The notes: generated by a model from the letters alone, not told the origin. DNA of 64,000 bases from Halomonas sp. GT (GCF_002082565.1 NZ_CP020562.1:2356001-2420000); one strand, 5' to 3'; positions 1-9,782 are shown, counted from the stretch's first letter. Translations and numbers: made by a program.

Positions 1-2
1 AG

Positions 3-431
3 TTTCAACGCTTTCTGGGCATTACACTGCCCAACAGCCCACTTTTAGAGGCACCCCCAAAAGCGCCTGCAATTGGTTACGCACCAGCCTCATTGCCCAT
101 CATTGATCTTGAGTTAGGCACTCGCCTGGCAGGCGGCAACCCCGAGTTCGCCAAAGAGCAGCTAAAGCGACTGATCGACAGTCTGAGTGAATGCGAACAG
201 CAAATGCGCAGCGCGTACAAAGACAATAACCTGACAGCCTTACTCGATTATGTTCATGCGCTCAATGGTGCCAGCCGTTATTGCGGCGCGCCCGAGCTCG
301 CGCTAACGGTCGAAACGTTAGAGACACGCTTGCGCACCGGGGGAATGGAGCAAGCTGAAAATTTACTTGATGAGCTGTATGCCGCGATCAAGCGCCTTCA
401 GGAGCAGCGGAGCACGTTCAATGAGCGCTAA
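3..431 (+). CDS. barA: BarA/GacS-type hybrid sensor histidine kinase, C-terminal part (5' end outside window)
   Basis: The reading frame is open from the left edge and ends at TAA 429-431, so only the last ~142 residues are visible. They form a histidine phosphotransfer (Hpt) domain. The motif around HALNGASRYCG, with the phospho-accepting His near base 255, matches the terminal Hpt of BarA/GacS tripartite kinases, which relay phosphate to UvrY/GacA and control CsrB/RsmZ-type small RNAs. The kinase core and receiver domain must lie upstream. The gene converges on acpS, with a hairpin across both stop codons. The Hpt assignment is strong. The BarA name rests on the linker-Hpt style, and another hybrid kinase is possible. 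Confidence 0.85.
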   Translation, partial: FQRFLGITLPNSPLLEAPPKAPAIGYAPASLPIIDLELGTRLAGGNPEFAKEQLKRLIDSLSECEQQMRSAYKDNNLTALLDYVHALNGASRYCGAPELALTVETLETRLRTGGMEQAENLLDELYAAIKRLQEQRSTFNER

Positions 432-443
432 CGGATTAGCGCT
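424..443. terminator. Hairpin across the convergent barA/acpS stop codons
   Basis: A perfect 8-bp inverted repeat (AGCGCTAA / TTAGCGCT) with a 4-base CGGA loop covers the barA stop and reaches the acpS stop. There is no U-run on either side, so it is either a weak bidirectional terminator or a 3'-end-stabilising hairpin. The structure is seen directly; the role is inferred. Confidence 0.45.
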
Positions 444-819
444 AGCACTCAAGAACCACAAATGCCACTGCATAATCTGCTTCATCACTGAGCGTTATAT
501 GCGCAACCGAGGCGCCGCTGGTTTGAAATAGACGAAGCGCCTCACCGCTTAGTTGCAGGCTTGGCTTACCCAGCGAATCATTGAGGATCTGAATATCCCC
601 CCATTGCATACCGCTTCGCAAACCAAGCCCAAGTGCTTTAACATATGCTTCTTTTGCTGCAAAACGCTTTGCCAAATAGCTAGCAGGCTGACCTTTTACC
701 TGCCAAACAGCTTGCTCTTCAGGACCTAAAATTCGCTGGGCAAAACGGGGCCCGTGGCGTTTTACTGCCTTAGAAAAGCGCTCAACACGAGCGATATCCG
801 ATCCAATTCCAACAATCAT
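442..819 (-). CDS. acpS: Holo-[acyl-carrier-protein] synthase AcpS
   Basis: This enzyme transfers 4'-phosphopantetheine from CoA to the serine of apo-ACP, activating it for fatty acid synthesis. The 125-residue protein has the family's usual length. It starts MIVGIGSD, with the Mg-binding Asp at residue 8, and carries the second motif KRFAAKEA with Glu57. I chose the ATG at 819 because it begins the conserved N-terminus; the frame is open further upstream but would run into pdxJ. It is the last gene of the rpoE-to-acpS series, one base after the pdxJ stop, so it is almost certainly co-transcribed with pdxJ, the arrangement known in enterobacteria. Confidence 0.97.
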   Translation of the reverse strand: MIVGIGSDIARVERFSKAVKRHGPRFAQRILGPEEQAVWQVKGQPASYLAKRFAAKEAYVKALGLGLRSGMQWGDIQILNDSLGKPSLQLSGEALRLFQTSGASVAHITLSDEADYAVAFVVLEC

Positions 820-820
820 C

Positions 821-1633
821 TTAGTGGCTACAACAGCCATTGTGCTCGTGTTCGTGCTCGTGCTCGTGAGCATCTAGCGCCGCCATTAATCCAGCTTCCT
901 GGCCAGCAATGATCAAGCGTTTCATTTCTTGAATCGCCTCTTTCAATCCGACAAACAAAGCACGAGCAATAATGGCGTGTCCAATATTGAGCTCATTAAC
1001 ACCCGGTAGTGCAGCAATCGCCTCAACATTGTGGTAATGCAAGCCATGACCAGCATTAACCACTAAACCTGCAGAAACGGCGTGAATGGCCGCCGTACTC
1101 AGGCGTTCATATTCAGCAATTGCAGCCTCACTACCAGGCTTTGCTTCTGCATAGGCTCCTGTATGTAGCTCAATCGTTGGTGCCCCAGCACGAATGGCTG
1201 CATCAATTTGCGCTTCGTCAGGATCGATAAATAACGATACATCGCAGCCAATAGCACTCAAACGTCGGCAAGCATCAGCAATAAGATCAAAACCACCTAC
1301 AACGTCCAAGCCCCCTTCCGTGGTTAGCTCTTCGCGCTTTTCTGGCACTAAACAAACGTGCGCCGGGCGTATTTCCTCAGCCAGCACTAGCATTTCTTCA
1401 GTGACAGCCATCTCTAAATTCATGCGCGTATTGAGCACTTCTGCCAGTAAACGAACGTCTCTAGGCTGAATATGGCGGCGATCTTCACGCAGGTGAACCG
1501 TAATGCCATCAGCGCCCGCTTCTTCTGCTAGCAATGCCGCTTGAACAGGGTCAGGATAACGAGTACCGCGCGCTTGACGTAGCGTCGCAATGTGATCGAT
1601 GTTAACGCCTAATAAAATCCTCGGAGGATGCAT
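821..1633 (-). CDS. pdxJ: Pyridoxine 5'-phosphate synthase PdxJ with a His/Glu-rich C-terminal tail
   Basis: PdxJ condenses 1-deoxy-D-xylulose 5-phosphate with 3-amino-2-oxopropyl phosphate to form pyridoxine 5'-phosphate, the ring-closing step of DXP-dependent vitamin B6 synthesis. The start at ATG 1633 gives [14 protein letters not shown], the family N-terminus. Further family features are [13 protein letters not shown], the Glu in [10 protein letters not shown] and the glycine-rich [12 protein letters not shown] phosphate site. At 270 residues it is longer than the E. coli enzyme (243). The surplus is a C-terminal extension ending in alternating His-Glu pairs and then NGCCSH, encoded by a hexanucleotide repeat (842-871). 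The core fold ends before this tail. It lies between recO and acpS. Confidence 0.97.
   Translation of the reverse strand: MHPPRILLGVNIDHIATLRQARGTRYPDPVQAALLAEEAGADGITVHLREDRRHIQPRDVRLLAEVLNTRMNLEMAVTEEMLVLAEEIRPAHVCLVPEKREELTTEGGLDVVGGFDLIADACRRLSAIGCDVSLFIDPDEAQIDAAIRAGAPTIELHTGAYAEAKPGSEAAIAEYERLSTAAIHAVSAGLVVNAGHGLHYHNVEAIAALPGVNELNIGHAIIARALFVGLKEAIQEMKRLIIAGQEAGLMAALDAHEHEHEHEHNGCCSH
842..871. repeat. Hexanucleotide tandem repeat coding the PdxJ His-Glu tail
   Basis: Five consecutive 6-base units of the pattern GTGCTC (with GTGTTC and GTGAGC variants) read as His-Glu repeats on the minus strand. Slipped-strand changes would lengthen or shorten the tail by whole His-Glu pairs without shifting the frame. 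Confidence 0.85.
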
Positions 1634-1668
1634 CACGTGTCTCCAATAAGTGATATTGAGATGCCCAC

Positions 1669-2373
1669 CTAGCGCTGTCGGCGGCGGGCCAAATCGAGCA
1701 TTAGTTCTCGGGAGCGTAAAGCAGTCGCGCCTAAATGAGGGGCAAGCGCTGCCCGCATCACCGCTTTTAAAGCACTTGCTAAACCAACGGGCTGCCAATC
1801 ACCTTGATCTATATAACGCAGCGTTCGGCCTTCAATACCCTGTTCTGACGGCACAAAAGCACGACTTGCTGCATCAAACCGATAACGCGTTTGAGGATCA
1901 AGCGCACCACCATCGTCGGTACAAAAACGCGGTGTTGCCTCTAAGGTCTCCAGCAGCGCCCACTCAAAACGTCGTAGCGCCAGGGCGCGGTGCGCCGGTG
2001 TGGGCAATGCTTCTAGCAGCGCGCTATAAAATGCAAAAACCTCTGGCGCTGCAAGCTCCAAAGGAAGTAAGCGTGTCGCTATTTCATTAGCATATAAACC
2101 GCAGAGCAGCCCTTCGCCAGCAAGCAGTGCCGTCTGGCCTCGTGACTCCATCAGCATTAATCGCTTTAGCTCACGCTCACCGCGCCACGATACAAATAAG
2201 GGAGTAAAGGGTTGTAGCCGCTGACGTGACTTAGAACCCGGCCGCTGCCCACCATGGGCAACGGCACGAATACGGCCATGATTAAGGGTTAACAAATCCA
2301 CCAGCGCACTGGTTTCACGGTAAGGCCTGCGGTGCAGTAAAAACGCTGGCTCTGCCGACATGGAGGCACTCAA
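1669..2373 (-). CDS. recO: DNA repair protein RecO
   Basis: RecO works with RecF and RecR to load RecA onto SSB-coated single-stranded DNA in gap repair. The N-terminal OB-fold region carries the family pattern [20 protein letters not shown] followed by [15 protein letters not shown], and the helical C-terminal part follows. The length (230-234 residues) is normal. The start is uncertain: TTG at 2373 overlaps the era stop (TTGA), while ATG at 2361 begins [12 protein letters not shown]. Neither has a strong ribosome binding site, so translational coupling to era is likely. Era-recO-pdxJ-acpS is a conserved gammaproteobacterial order. Confidence 0.96.
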   Translation of the reverse strand: MSASMSAEPAFLLHRRPYRETSALVDLLTLNHGRIRAVAHGGQRPGSKSRQRLQPFTPLFVSWRGERELKRLMLMESRGQTALLAGEGLLCGLYANEIATRLLPLELAAPEVFAFYSALLEALPTPAHRALALRRFEWALLETLEATPRFCTDDGGALDPQTRYRFDAASRAFVPSEQGIEGRTLRYIDQGDWQPVGLASALKAVMRAALAPHLGATALRSRELMLDLARRRQR

Positions 2374-3269
2374 TCGAGATCGTAACCCAAGCTCTTTAAT
2401 GCCCGCTCATCATCTGACCAGCCGCGCTTCACTTTTACCCATAGATTGAGCATTACCTTGGTACCCAGAGCACGCTCCATATCGAGGCGCGCTTCGCGTC
2501 CAATGCTTTTAATACGGTCACCATTCTCACCGATCAAGATGACCTTTTGGCCCTGACGCTCAACCAGAATTAAGGCACTAATATGGGTCACGCGCTCGGT
2601 TTCGCGGAACTCTTCAATTTCCACAGTCATTTGATACGGGAGTTCATCACCAAGCTGACGCATGACTTTTTCACGCACAAGCTCAGCCGCCATGAAGCGT
2701 AAGCTCTTATCAGTGACTTGATCTTCCGGGAAAAAATGAACGCTCTCTGGTAAGTATTTGGCAACTTCCTGTTCGAGCGTATCAACTTGAGTGCCATGCT
2801 TGGCAGAAATAGGAACTACCGCAGCAAACTCACGGCGTGCACCTACGTCAGCTAACCAGGGCAACAAATCCCCTTTCTCGTTTAAACGATCTACTTTATT
2901 GACCGCCAAAATTACCGGTGCTTTCACGTGTTCAAGCCGTTTTAGCACTGCTTGGTCTTCATCCGTCCAGCGGGTGCGGTCAATGATAAACACCACACAA
3001 TCAACATCACGCAACGCCTGCGTGGCCGCTTGGTTCATAAAACGATTAATCGCTTTATTACGGTCTTTTGACATGATGTGCATGCCAGGCGTATCAACGT
3101 AGATAAACTGCGTCTCATCTACCGTCTTAATCCCCATTACTTGGTGACGCGTAGTTTGAGGTCGACGTGAAGTAATAGAAATTTTTTGCCCTAGAATCCG
3201 ATTCATGAGGGTTGATTTGCCTACGTTGGGCCGCCCAACGATGGCCACGAAGCCGCAGGTTTGACTCAT
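2370..3269 (-). CDS. era: GTPase Era (16S rRNA maturation)
   Basis: Era is an essential Ras-like GTPase that binds the 3' end of 16S rRNA during 30S assembly. The G1 motif GRPNVGKST lies at residues 12-20, the switch region has TTRHQ, G3 is DTPGM and G4 is NKVD. The C-terminal KH RNA-binding domain includes [18 protein letters not shown]. The protein is 299 residues, the usual length. Its start overlaps the rnc stop, so it is coupled to RNase III, which acts in the same rRNA maturation pathway. Confidence 0.98.
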   Translation of the reverse strand: MSQTCGFVAIVGRPNVGKSTLMNRILGQKISITSRRPQTTRHQVMGIKTVDETQFIYVDTPGMHIMSKDRNKAINRFMNQAATQALRDVDCVVFIIDRTRWTDEDQAVLKRLEHVKAPVILAVNKVDRLNEKGDLLPWLADVGARREFAAVVPISAKHGTQVDTLEQEVAKYLPESVHFFPEDQVTDKSLRFMAAELVREKVMRQLGDELPYQMTVEIEEFRETERVTHISALILVERQGQKVILIGENGDRIKSIGREARLDMERALGTKVMLNLWVKVKRGWSDDERALKSLGYDLD

Positions 3270-3958
3270 GACTTGTCTCCAGGTGTTTTTTCAAGGTGGG
3301 ATAGCGCTTCTTCAGCTGCCTGCTGCTCAGCATGGCGGCGGCTGGGCCCTTTACCAGTGGTATGCTCGGTTAGCAAATCAATGTAGCACTCCACGGTAAA
3401 GGTCTGAGCGTGCGCCTCCCCCTTTACAGAGACTACTTCATAGCGTGGCAACGCTGACTGACGCGATTGCAAAAATTCTTGCAAGCGTGTTTTGGGGTCT
3501 TTCTGGGTATCTTGTAGCGAAATATTTTCAAGCCGCTCGGCATACCATGCCAGCACTCGTTGACGAACAACGTCCATGCCTGCATCTAAATAAATAGCAC
3601 CGATCACAGCTTCTACTGCATCAGCCAAAATGGATTCGCGGCGATGACCGCCGCTTTTCATTTCTCCTGAGCCAAGCCGCAAGCATTCGCCGAACTCCAT
3701 TTCCCGAGCCAGCTCAGCCAATGTCTGACCTTTCACCAAGCGCGCTCTAAGACGTGACAACTGTCCTTCACGAGCCTGGGGGAAGCGTTGGAAAAGCGCT
3801 TCAGCAATTACAAAATTGACGATAGAGTCACCCAGAAATTCCAGGCGCTCATTGTTACGACCACCGTAGCTACGATGGGTCATGGCCAGTTCCATCAGTG
3901 TAGGATCACCGAAGGTATGGCCGATTCGTCGGCAAAAAGCGGTTAAGGAATTACTCAC
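3266..3958 (-). CDS. rnc: Ribonuclease III
   Basis: RNase III cleaves double-stranded RNA in rRNA precursors and structured mRNAs. The signature [10 protein letters not shown] lies at residues 36-45 (Glu40 and Asp44 in the catalytic site), and a second acidic patch lies in [20 protein letters not shown]-terminal double-stranded-RNA-binding domain starts near [11 protein letters not shown]. The 230-residue length is normal. It lies between lepB and era, as in E. coli. In E. coli the rnc transcript is cut by RNase III itself; I did not identify an equivalent hairpin in the 61-base gap after lepB. Confidence 0.98.
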   Translation of the reverse strand: MSNSLTAFCRRIGHTFGDPTLMELAMTHRSYGGRNNERLEFLGDSIVNFVIAEALFQRFPQAREGQLSRLRARLVKGQTLAELAREMEFGECLRLGSGEMKSGGHRRESILADAVEAVIGAIYLDAGMDVVRQRVLAWYAERLENISLQDTQKDPKTRLQEFLQSRQSALPRYEVVSVKGEAHAQTFTVECYIDLLTEHTTGKGPSRRHAEQQAAEEALSHLEKTPGDKS

Positions 3959-4019
3959 AGTGCTCCTACGTCGTTGACGTTAACTAATATGACAGCATTA
4001 ACAATTTCTAAACTATATT

Positions 4020-4823
4020 TCATTCAATACGCCGTACGCTGGTAAAGCTAGGCAAGCCACCGTCCCAATGCATCCAAACAGCAAATGCTCTTCCAACAAT
4101 ATTATCTTCAGGAACAAACCCCCAATAACGGCTATCGTTAGAGTGGTCACGGTTATCACCCATGGTGAAATAGTGCCCATCTGGAACAACCACTTCACGC
4201 ATCTGGGGGCCAGGATCACGGGGGTTATTATATATATAGTGGCTAATGCTACCTAATTGCTCTTCCAATAATAGCTGCTGTGGCGAAAGCGCGGGGCCTT
4301 CTTCAATTAAAGCCTTATTGACGGGCTCACCGTTAACATACAGCTGCTTCCCCTCATAACGAATACGGTCACCCGGCAACCCAACCACACGTTTAATAAA
4401 GTTGACTGAAGGCTCTTCTGGAAAGCGGAACACCATGACGTCTCCGCGCTCTGGGTCATCAACCTCTAAAAATCGATTGTGAATCACCGGCAATCGCAAA
4501 CCGTAGGCAAATTTATTCACCAAAATAAAGTCACCCACTTCAAGCGTCGGCTTCATTGAACCAGATGGAATTTGAAACGGCTCAACAATAAAGCTGCGTA
4601 CGACAAGCACCACCAGCAGAACTGGAAAAAAAGAGCGCGAGTAATCAATCGGCCACGGTTCTTTTAGTAACGTCTCTCGAGTGGACTCATCCAGACCTTC
4701 CGTGGTGGCTGCTTCAGCAGTGGCTAACCGCTCACGCCGCTTAGGCTTTAGCCAAAGCACATCCAGCAGATATATTGCCCCAGAAAGTGCAACGGCGATT
4801 ACCAGTAATAGTGAAAAATCCAT
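4020..4823 (-). CDS. lepB: Signal peptidase I (leader peptidase)
   Basis: LepB is an inner-membrane serine-lysine protease that removes signal peptides from exported proteins. There are two membrane segments (about residues 3-25 and 64-82). The catalytic Ser89 sits in IPSGSMKPTL and the general-base Lys144 in FIKRVVGLPGD. The conserved C-terminal box GDNRDHSNDSRYWG is present. At 267 residues it is shorter than the E. coli enzyme (324) and closer to the Pseudomonas length. It follows lepA by 15 bases, the classic lepA-lepB operon. Confidence 0.98.
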   Translation of the reverse strand: MDFSLLLVIAVALSGAIYLLDVLWLKPKRRERLATAEAATTEGLDESTRETLLKEPWPIDYSRSFFPVLLVVLVVRSFIVEPFQIPSGSMKPTLEVGDFILVNKFAYGLRLPVIHNRFLEVDDPERGDVMVFRFPEEPSVNFIKRVVGLPGDRIRYEGKQLYVNGEPVNKALIEEGPALSPQQLLLEEQLGSISHYIYNNPRDPGPQMREVVVPDGHYFTMGDNRDHSNDSRYWGFVPEDNIVGRAFAVWMHWDGGLPSFTSVRRIE

Positions 4824-4838
4824 GTGGGGTAAGTATCC

Positions 4839-6656
4839 CTAGTCGTTTACCTTGAGCACAGCAAGGAAGGCATCCTGGGGAATTTCAACACGCCCCACCT
4901 GTTTCATCCGTTTCTTACCGGCCTTCTGTTTTTCCAATAGTTTCTTCTTACGGCTTACATCACCGCCATAACATTTGGCCGTCACGTTTTTACGCAGCGC
5001 TTTGACCGTTGAGCGCGCGACCACTTGGCCGCCAATAGCCGCTTGGATAGCCACGTCAAACATTTGCCGCGGAATTAGCTCTTTCATTTTTTCCACCAGC
5101 AGGCGACCACGATTATGCGCATGATCACGGTGGATAATGACGGCCAACGCGTCAACTTTATCGCCGTTAATCAATACGTCCAAGCGAACCAACTTAGCCG
5201 CTTCAAAACGTTCAAAGTTATACTCAAGCGATGCATAACCACGGGAAATAGACTTCAAGCGATCAAAGAAATCCATCACCACTTCTGACATGGGCAACTC
5301 ATAGGTCAACTGGATCTGATTACCCAGGAACTGCATATCCAATTGTGTACCGCGACGCTGCTCACACTCAGCAATCACGTTACCTACATACTCCTGTGGA
5401 ACCAGGATACTGGCACGCACGATGGGTTCACGCATCTCATCAACGTCTGCCATATCAGGCAGTTTTGATGGGTTTGATACGTACTGAATATCGCCATTTT
5501 TCATGGCGAGCTCGTAAACAACCGTCGGCGCGGTGGTGAGTAGATCAAGGTCATATTCACGCTCTAAGCGCTCTTGAATGATCTCCATATGCAGCGTGCC
5601 CAGGAAGCCGACGCGGAAACCAAAGCCCAATGCATCCGAGTTCTCCGGTTCATATTCAAGAGAAGCATCATTGAGCGCAAGCTTTTCAAGTGCGTCTCGA
5701 AAGTCTTCGTAATCATCGGCACTCACAGGGAACATGCCTGCATATACCTGCGGTTTAACTTTTTGGAAACCAGGCAAGCGGGGAACATCAGGAGTTTTGG
5801 TGTGGGTGATTGTATCGCCCACCGGTGCCCCGTGGATTTCCTTAATGCCAGCGACAATAAAGCCTACTTCACCTGCACGCAGGATATTGGTCTCTTTACG
5901 AAGCGGGGTAAAGATACCCACCTCGGTGGCACCCCAATCACGTCCTGTGGACTTGATGCGGATTTTATCGCCTTTACGTAATGTTCCATCAAACAGTCGC
6001 ACAAGCGAAACAACACCTAGGTAGTTGTCAAACCAGGAATCGATAATCAACGCTTGTAACGGTGCATCAGGATCTCCCTTAGGAGGCGGAATATCCCGCA
6101 CAAGCCGTTCTAATAAGGCGTCGATCCCAATGCCACTTTTTGCTGACACTTGGCAGGCATCAGTGGCGTCCAACCCAATAATTTCTTCCACTTCTTGCGC
6201 AACCCGATCAGGGTCAGCCTGAGGCAAATCAATTTTATTGAGTACCGGCAGCACTTCCAGGCCCTGCTCAATCGCGGTATAGCAATTGGCAACTGACTGC
6301 GCTTCAACCCCCTGAGCCGCATCAACGACCAACAATGCACCTTCACAAGCATAAAGAGAGCGCGATACCTCGTAAGAGAAATCCACGTGCCCAGGCGTGT
6401 CGATAAAATTGAGCTGATAAACTTCACCGTCAGCTGCTGTGTAATCAAGCGTGACGGATTGCGCTTTAATAGTAATACCACGCTCGCGCTCAATATCCAT
6501 GGAGTCGAGCACTTGCTCCTTAAGCTCTCGCTCGGTCAAACCGCCGCAGGTCTGAATCAAACGATCTGATAGCGTAGATTTACCATGATCGATATGCGCG
6601 ATGATGGAGAAATTGCGTATGTGCTTGAGCTTTCCGCTGGAAACGTCTTGAGACAT
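4839..6656 (-). CDS. lepA: Elongation factor 4 (LepA), back-translocating GTPase
   Basis: EF4 is a ribosome-bound translational GTPase linked to stress tolerance and 30S biogenesis. The G1 motif AHIDHGKST is at residues 20-28, RGITIKAQ is the switch region, DTPGHVDF is G3 and NKIDLP is G4. The characteristic LepA C-terminal domain follows, with the basic end [19 protein letters not shown]. At 605 residues it is of family length (E. coli 599). It heads the lepA-lepB-rnc-era series and is separated from mucD by 191 bases that contain a strong hairpin. Confidence 0.98.
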   Translation of the reverse strand: MSQDVSSGKLKHIRNFSIIAHIDHGKSTLSDRLIQTCGGLTERELKEQVLDSMDIERERGITIKAQSVTLDYTAADGEVYQLNFIDTPGHVDFSYEVSRSLYACEGALLVVDAAQGVEAQSVANCYTAIEQGLEVLPVLNKIDLPQADPDRVAQEVEEIIGLDATDACQVSAKSGIGIDALLERLVRDIPPPKGDPDAPLQALIIDSWFDNYLGVVSLVRLFDGTLRKGDKIRIKSTGRDWGATEVGIFTPLRKETNILRAGEVGFIVAGIKEIHGAPVGDTITHTKTPDVPRLPGFQKVKPQVYAGMFPVSADDYEDFRDALEKLALNDASLEYEPENSDALGFGFRVGFLGTLHMEIIQERLEREYDLDLLTTAPTVVYELAMKNGDIQYVSNPSKLPDMADVDEMREPIVRASILVPQEYVGNVIAECEQRRGTQLDMQFLGNQIQLTYELPMSEVVMDFFDRLKSISRGYASLEYNFERFEAAKLVRLDVLINGDKVDALAVIIHRDHAHNRGRLLVEKMKELIPRQMFDVAIQAAIGGQVVARSTVKALRKNVTAKCYGGDVSRKKKLLEKQKAGKKRMKQVGRVEIPQDAFLAVLKVND

Positions 6657-6805
6657 CGAGAGTGTTCTGCCTTATGGGTGTGCAAGGTGTAGTTGGCTTT
6701 ATCGAGCCGACGTGCGCAGGCAATAAAAGTTGCCGCACCACTACTTTGCCAATGTTCGTCAAAAAGATAAGCGCTATTGTAGCGATATGCGCGGGATAGG
6801 AACAG

Positions 6806-6830
6806 CAGTCCGGCGAGAACCGCCGGACTG
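6806..6830. terminator. Strong hairpin between mucD and lepA
   Basis: A perfect 10-bp inverted repeat (CAGTCCGGCG / CGCCGGACTG) with a 5-base loop lies just downstream of the mucD stop. No U-run follows on the minus strand, so it may be an attenuator, a mRNA 3'-end stabiliser or an imperfect intrinsic terminator separating the sigma-E operon from lepA. Confidence 0.55.
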
Positions 6831-6847
6831 GAGAGACAATCAGTGGA

Positions 6848-8266
6848 TTACTCGAGACGTAATGCCACAAATAGCGAGCGGCCATCTCGGTACAAGCGCA
6901 ATGGAATTGCGCGATCATCGGGTAGTTCTTCAACAATTCTCAATAGCTCATCTGCCGAAGAAACGCTTCGATGGTCAATGCTGACGAGTATATCGCCCAC
7001 ACGCAGCCCCGCTTGAGAGGCAACACTGTCGGGGTCAACCTGACGCACTTCTACACCACCACTAATATTTAAGCGCTCACGAGTTGCTTCATCCACTTCG
7101 ACCACGGCCACACCAAGTCGAACCTGATTATTACTGCTCGAACTATCGCTATGGTCAGCTTCTGAATCAGGCCAGCTTCCCAGCTCAACAGTTTCAGTTA
7201 CCTTTTCGCCATCTCGCATCAACGTTAAATCCACATCGCTACCAGGAGCAACACGACCAATCAGACGCGGTAACGTGCTGGAACGATCAACCTCCTCACC
7301 GTTCACTTCAATAATAACATCGCCTGCTTGAAGACCTCCCTGCGCCGCGGGGCCATCCGGATCTAAATCAGCGATCAGCGCGCCAATCACCTCCTCCATG
7401 CCAAACGACTCAGCAAGATCACGAGACACAGGCTGAATCATTACGCCCAACCATCCCCGATTCACGTGCCCATCTTCACGCAACTGGTCAGCTACATCCA
7501 TGGCGACATTAATGGGGATAGCAAAAGAGAGGCCCATAAAGCCGCCACTACGCGTAAGTATTTGTGAGTTAATGCCTACGACTTCACCCTCCAGATTAAA
7601 TAAGGGCCCACCGGAATTACCTGGATTGATTGCCACGTCGGTTTGGATAAAGGGAACATAGACATCACGAGGCAGCGTGCGGTTAATAGCACTTACAATG
7701 CCAGCAGACACAGAATGGTCAAAACCAAAGGGTGAACCTATGGCAGCCACCCACTCACCGACTTTTAATTCATCGGAGTCGCCCAGATTAAGCACTGGCA
7801 AATTATTGGCATCTACCTTCAGTAGCGCTACATCTGTCTGCGTATCGCTACCCACCAGCTCTGCGGTTAGTTCACGACGATCGTTTAATCGCACAAGAAT
7901 TTCATCAGCATCTTGGACCACATGAGCATTCGTCAGCACGTAGCCATCTGCACTAATAACGAAACCTGAGCCAAGTGACTGACGTTCTTCACTACGGCCC
8001 GGCCCTCGGCTGGGGGGAGGCGTGGGAAAGCTGTCGCCAAAAAAGTGTCGAAATATTTCTGGGATATCCTGGCTACCAAACCCTTGAATGGAAGGCCCGG
8101 AGCCCCGCTGAATCGTCCTGCTAGTAGAGATATTAACAACACCCGGGGCAGCGTCTTCTACCAACTTGGTAAAGTCTGGCAGGTTCTGCGCGTGGGCATT
8201 TTGCCCAACAGCCAAAAGTGCAATAAAGCACAGCCACAGTGCGGAAGGGAGAACCAAGCGCTTCAT
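6848..8266 (-). CDS. mucD: Periplasmic DegP/HtrA-type serine endoprotease MucD
   Basis: This periplasmic quality-control protease degrades or refolds misfolded envelope proteins. The ATG at 8266 was chosen because AGGAG lies 7 bases upstream and the product then begins with a clean signal peptide (cleavage likely after AHA, residues 24-26). The catalytic triad is His115 (LTNAHVV), Asp145 (TQTDVALLKV) and Ser218 (NPGNSGGPLF). Two PDZ domains follow at about residues 260-365 and 385-470. The 472-residue length fits the family. Its place directly after rpoE-rseA-rseB-rseC matches the algU-mucABCD arrangement of Pseudomonas, so sigma-E-dependent expression is expected. Confidence 0.97.
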   Translation of the reverse strand: MKRLVLPSALWLCFIALLAVGQNAHAQNLPDFTKLVEDAAPGVVNISTSRTIQRGSGPSIQGFGSQDIPEIFRHFFGDSFPTPPPSRGPGRSEERQSLGSGFVISADGYVLTNAHVVQDADEILVRLNDRRELTAELVGSDTQTDVALLKVDANNLPVLNLGDSDELKVGEWVAAIGSPFGFDHSVSAGIVSAINRTLPRDVYVPFIQTDVAINPGNSGGPLFNLEGEVVGINSQILTRSGGFMGLSFAIPINVAMDVADQLREDGHVNRGWLGVMIQPVSRDLAESFGMEEVIGALIADLDPDGPAAQGGLQAGDVIIEVNGEEVDRSSTLPRLIGRVAPGSDVDLTLMRDGEKVTETVELGSWPDSEADHSDSSSSNNQVRLGVAVVEVDEATRERLNISGGVEVRQVDPDSVASQAGLRVGDILVSIDHRSVSSADELLRIVEELPDDRAIPLRLYRDGRSLFVALRLE

Positions 8267-8346
8267 GCAACAGCTCCTAATCAAGCAAAAGTACTAGCTA
8301 CGTACTAAACACAAGGGAGTGCAACTCTCAGCGAGTTACAGGAGTA

Positions 8347-8793
8347 TTAACTGACCAGACGCGGGCGAAAGCGTTCCACTCGTCCGCGCAGGAGACATTT
8401 CAGGATTATCGCAGAGCCAATTAACGTGCTAAAAAAAAGCAGCGCACAAAACCAATCATTCGCCCCCCCCCCTGACGCCGCTCCAGAAATTATGATGGCG
8501 AATAGGAGGGGTAACGCATAAACGAGCACCGCTAGAATATTTACATCATTTTTAGCCACAGTGAATGAAACTAAACTCCCTATTGGATAAAGGCTCAAAT
8601 ATTGCGAAGGCAAACCACCTGGAACTATAACAATGTGAGGTTGGCGACGAGCTAACAACCCTACGCCACAACCACGCCCTTCAGCACACTTCTGACAAGC
8701 GACATTACTTGTCACATCAATCACTAAGCCTGCTTCAGAATGAGCAATGACAGTGCCTGAGCGTACGATAGCATTGCAATCTGTAGTGTTCAT
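8347..8793 (-). CDS. rseC: RseC/MucC-family membrane protein containing a G10 tract
   Basis: RseC/MucC proteins are small inner-membrane proteins of the sigma-E operon, also linked to reduction of the SoxR iron-sulfur cluster. The N-terminal cytoplasmic part carries a cysteine cluster (Cys33, Cys36, Cys42 in CQKCAEGRGC), and two membrane segments follow (about 84-105 and 112-134). The 148-residue length fits the family. A run of ten Gs (8463-8472, Cs on the plus strand) codes Gly-Gly-Gly-Ala between the two membrane segments. A one-base slip would truncate the protein. It lies 14 bases after rseB. Confidence 0.93.
   Translation of the reverse strand: MNTTDCNAIVRSGTVIAHSEAGLVIDVTSNVACQKCAEGRGCGVGLLARRQPHIVIVPGGLPSQYLSLYPIGSLVSFTVAKNDVNILAVLVYALPLLFAIIISGAASGGGANDWFCALLFFSTLIGSAIILKCLLRGRVERFRPRLVS
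8463..8472. repeat. Homopolymeric C10/G10 tract inside rseC
   Basis: Ten consecutive C residues on the plus strand (G on the coding strand) are uninterrupted by synonymous changes, although glycine codons would permit interruption. Such tracts are prone to slipped-strand mispairing and to sequencing error. In the frame given, the gene is intact. Confidence 0.9.
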
Positions 8794-8807
8794 AACGATG
8801 TACCTAG

Positions 8808-9782
8808 TTATTCAAATTGCACAGACCGGACAATGCGCTGCAGCAGGTCAGCAGGTAGCTCGCCAATGCCTACTATTTGCCAGCTCTTATCTCCAACATC
8901 AACCAACGATATAGCAGCGTTAGATACGCCTACTCGATGCAGGCCTTCCTGCAACGCTGACTGACTTGCAGGCGATGCAAACACGCTTACCGCTGCTAAC
9001 CCGTCGCTATATACACGCTGGCCACCCTGCTGCCCAGGCTCCAATGGCTGCTCAACAAATCCCTTGGGTAGCCACGTTACCTGCCACGAGCGATCAAGCA
9101 CTTGTTCATCGGTGGGACTCGGCACCTCACCACGATAGGCGGTAGGGGAATGCAGCTGGGTAATCTGGAAGGTTTCAAGAACACGACCTTGAGAATCACT
9201 AAGCACGTGTTTGAGCAACAGTCCCGTCGCTTGATCGATCCACCAGGTATGGTGATATCGCTGACTATCCACAGGCGAAAAACGAAGTTCTACAGCGTCA
9301 CGTTCGGCTACTCGTGTTATATCTTGAAGCTCTATTTCATAGTGCTCGGCAACATGCTCTGCCCATGCTTCTGGTGCAGATATTAAGTCAGGCTCACTAG
9401 GTGGAAACCAAGCCAAATGTCCAGCAATAGAACGACGTTCAACGCTAACGGATGGACCATCTAGGTGTTGAACAACTTGCTGCCGAACGCCATCTCGAAC
9501 ACGATGGGAAAGCGCCAGAGTCCTCACCCCAATAGCATCAATCGAAACCGCACGCGCTTGGAACTCAAAGCAATGCCCAGCGTAGATACTAGACACTAGC
9601 CACTCATGAGCAGTAGTGAAAGGAGGTTGCTTGGGCGCATCTACGCAGGAAAGCGATGGGTAGCTATCAGCTTTCAGTTGGAGAGGTAGTAAACCTGTGC
9701 TTAGTATGCACAAACCGACTGCCAGTCTACCTCTCCAGTCAAAATATTTGCCTATTACGTTTCCAGCCACCCGAGCCCTCAC
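8808..9782 (-). CDS. rseB: Sigma-E regulatory protein RseB/MucB
   Basis: RseB is a periplasmic protein that binds the anti-sigma factor RseA, shields it from DegS cleavage, and senses mislocalised lipids or LPS. The N-terminus has a hydrophobic signal segment (about residues 14-38). The LolA-like domain (about 45-210) and the smaller C-terminal domain (about 225-320) can be followed, including the region TWLPKGFVEQPLEP typical of the family. The length of 324 residues is close to the usual 315-320. It lies between rseA (28-base gap) and rseC. Confidence 0.95.
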   Translation of the reverse strand: MRARVAGNVIGKYFDWRGRLAVGLCILSTGLLPLQLKADSYPSLSCVDAPKQPPFTTAHEWLVSSIYAGHCFEFQARAVSIDAIGVRTLALSHRVRDGVRQQVVQHLDGPSVSVERRSIAGHLAWFPPSEPDLISAPEAWAEHVAEHYEIELQDITRVAERDAVELRFSPVDSQRYHHTWWIDQATGLLLKHVLSDSQGRVLETFQITQLHSPTAYRGEVPSPTDEQVLDRSWQVTWLPKGFVEQPLEPGQQGGQRVYSDGLAAVSVFASPASQSALQEGLHRVGVSNAAISLVDVGDKSWQIVGIGELPADLLQRIVRSVQFE

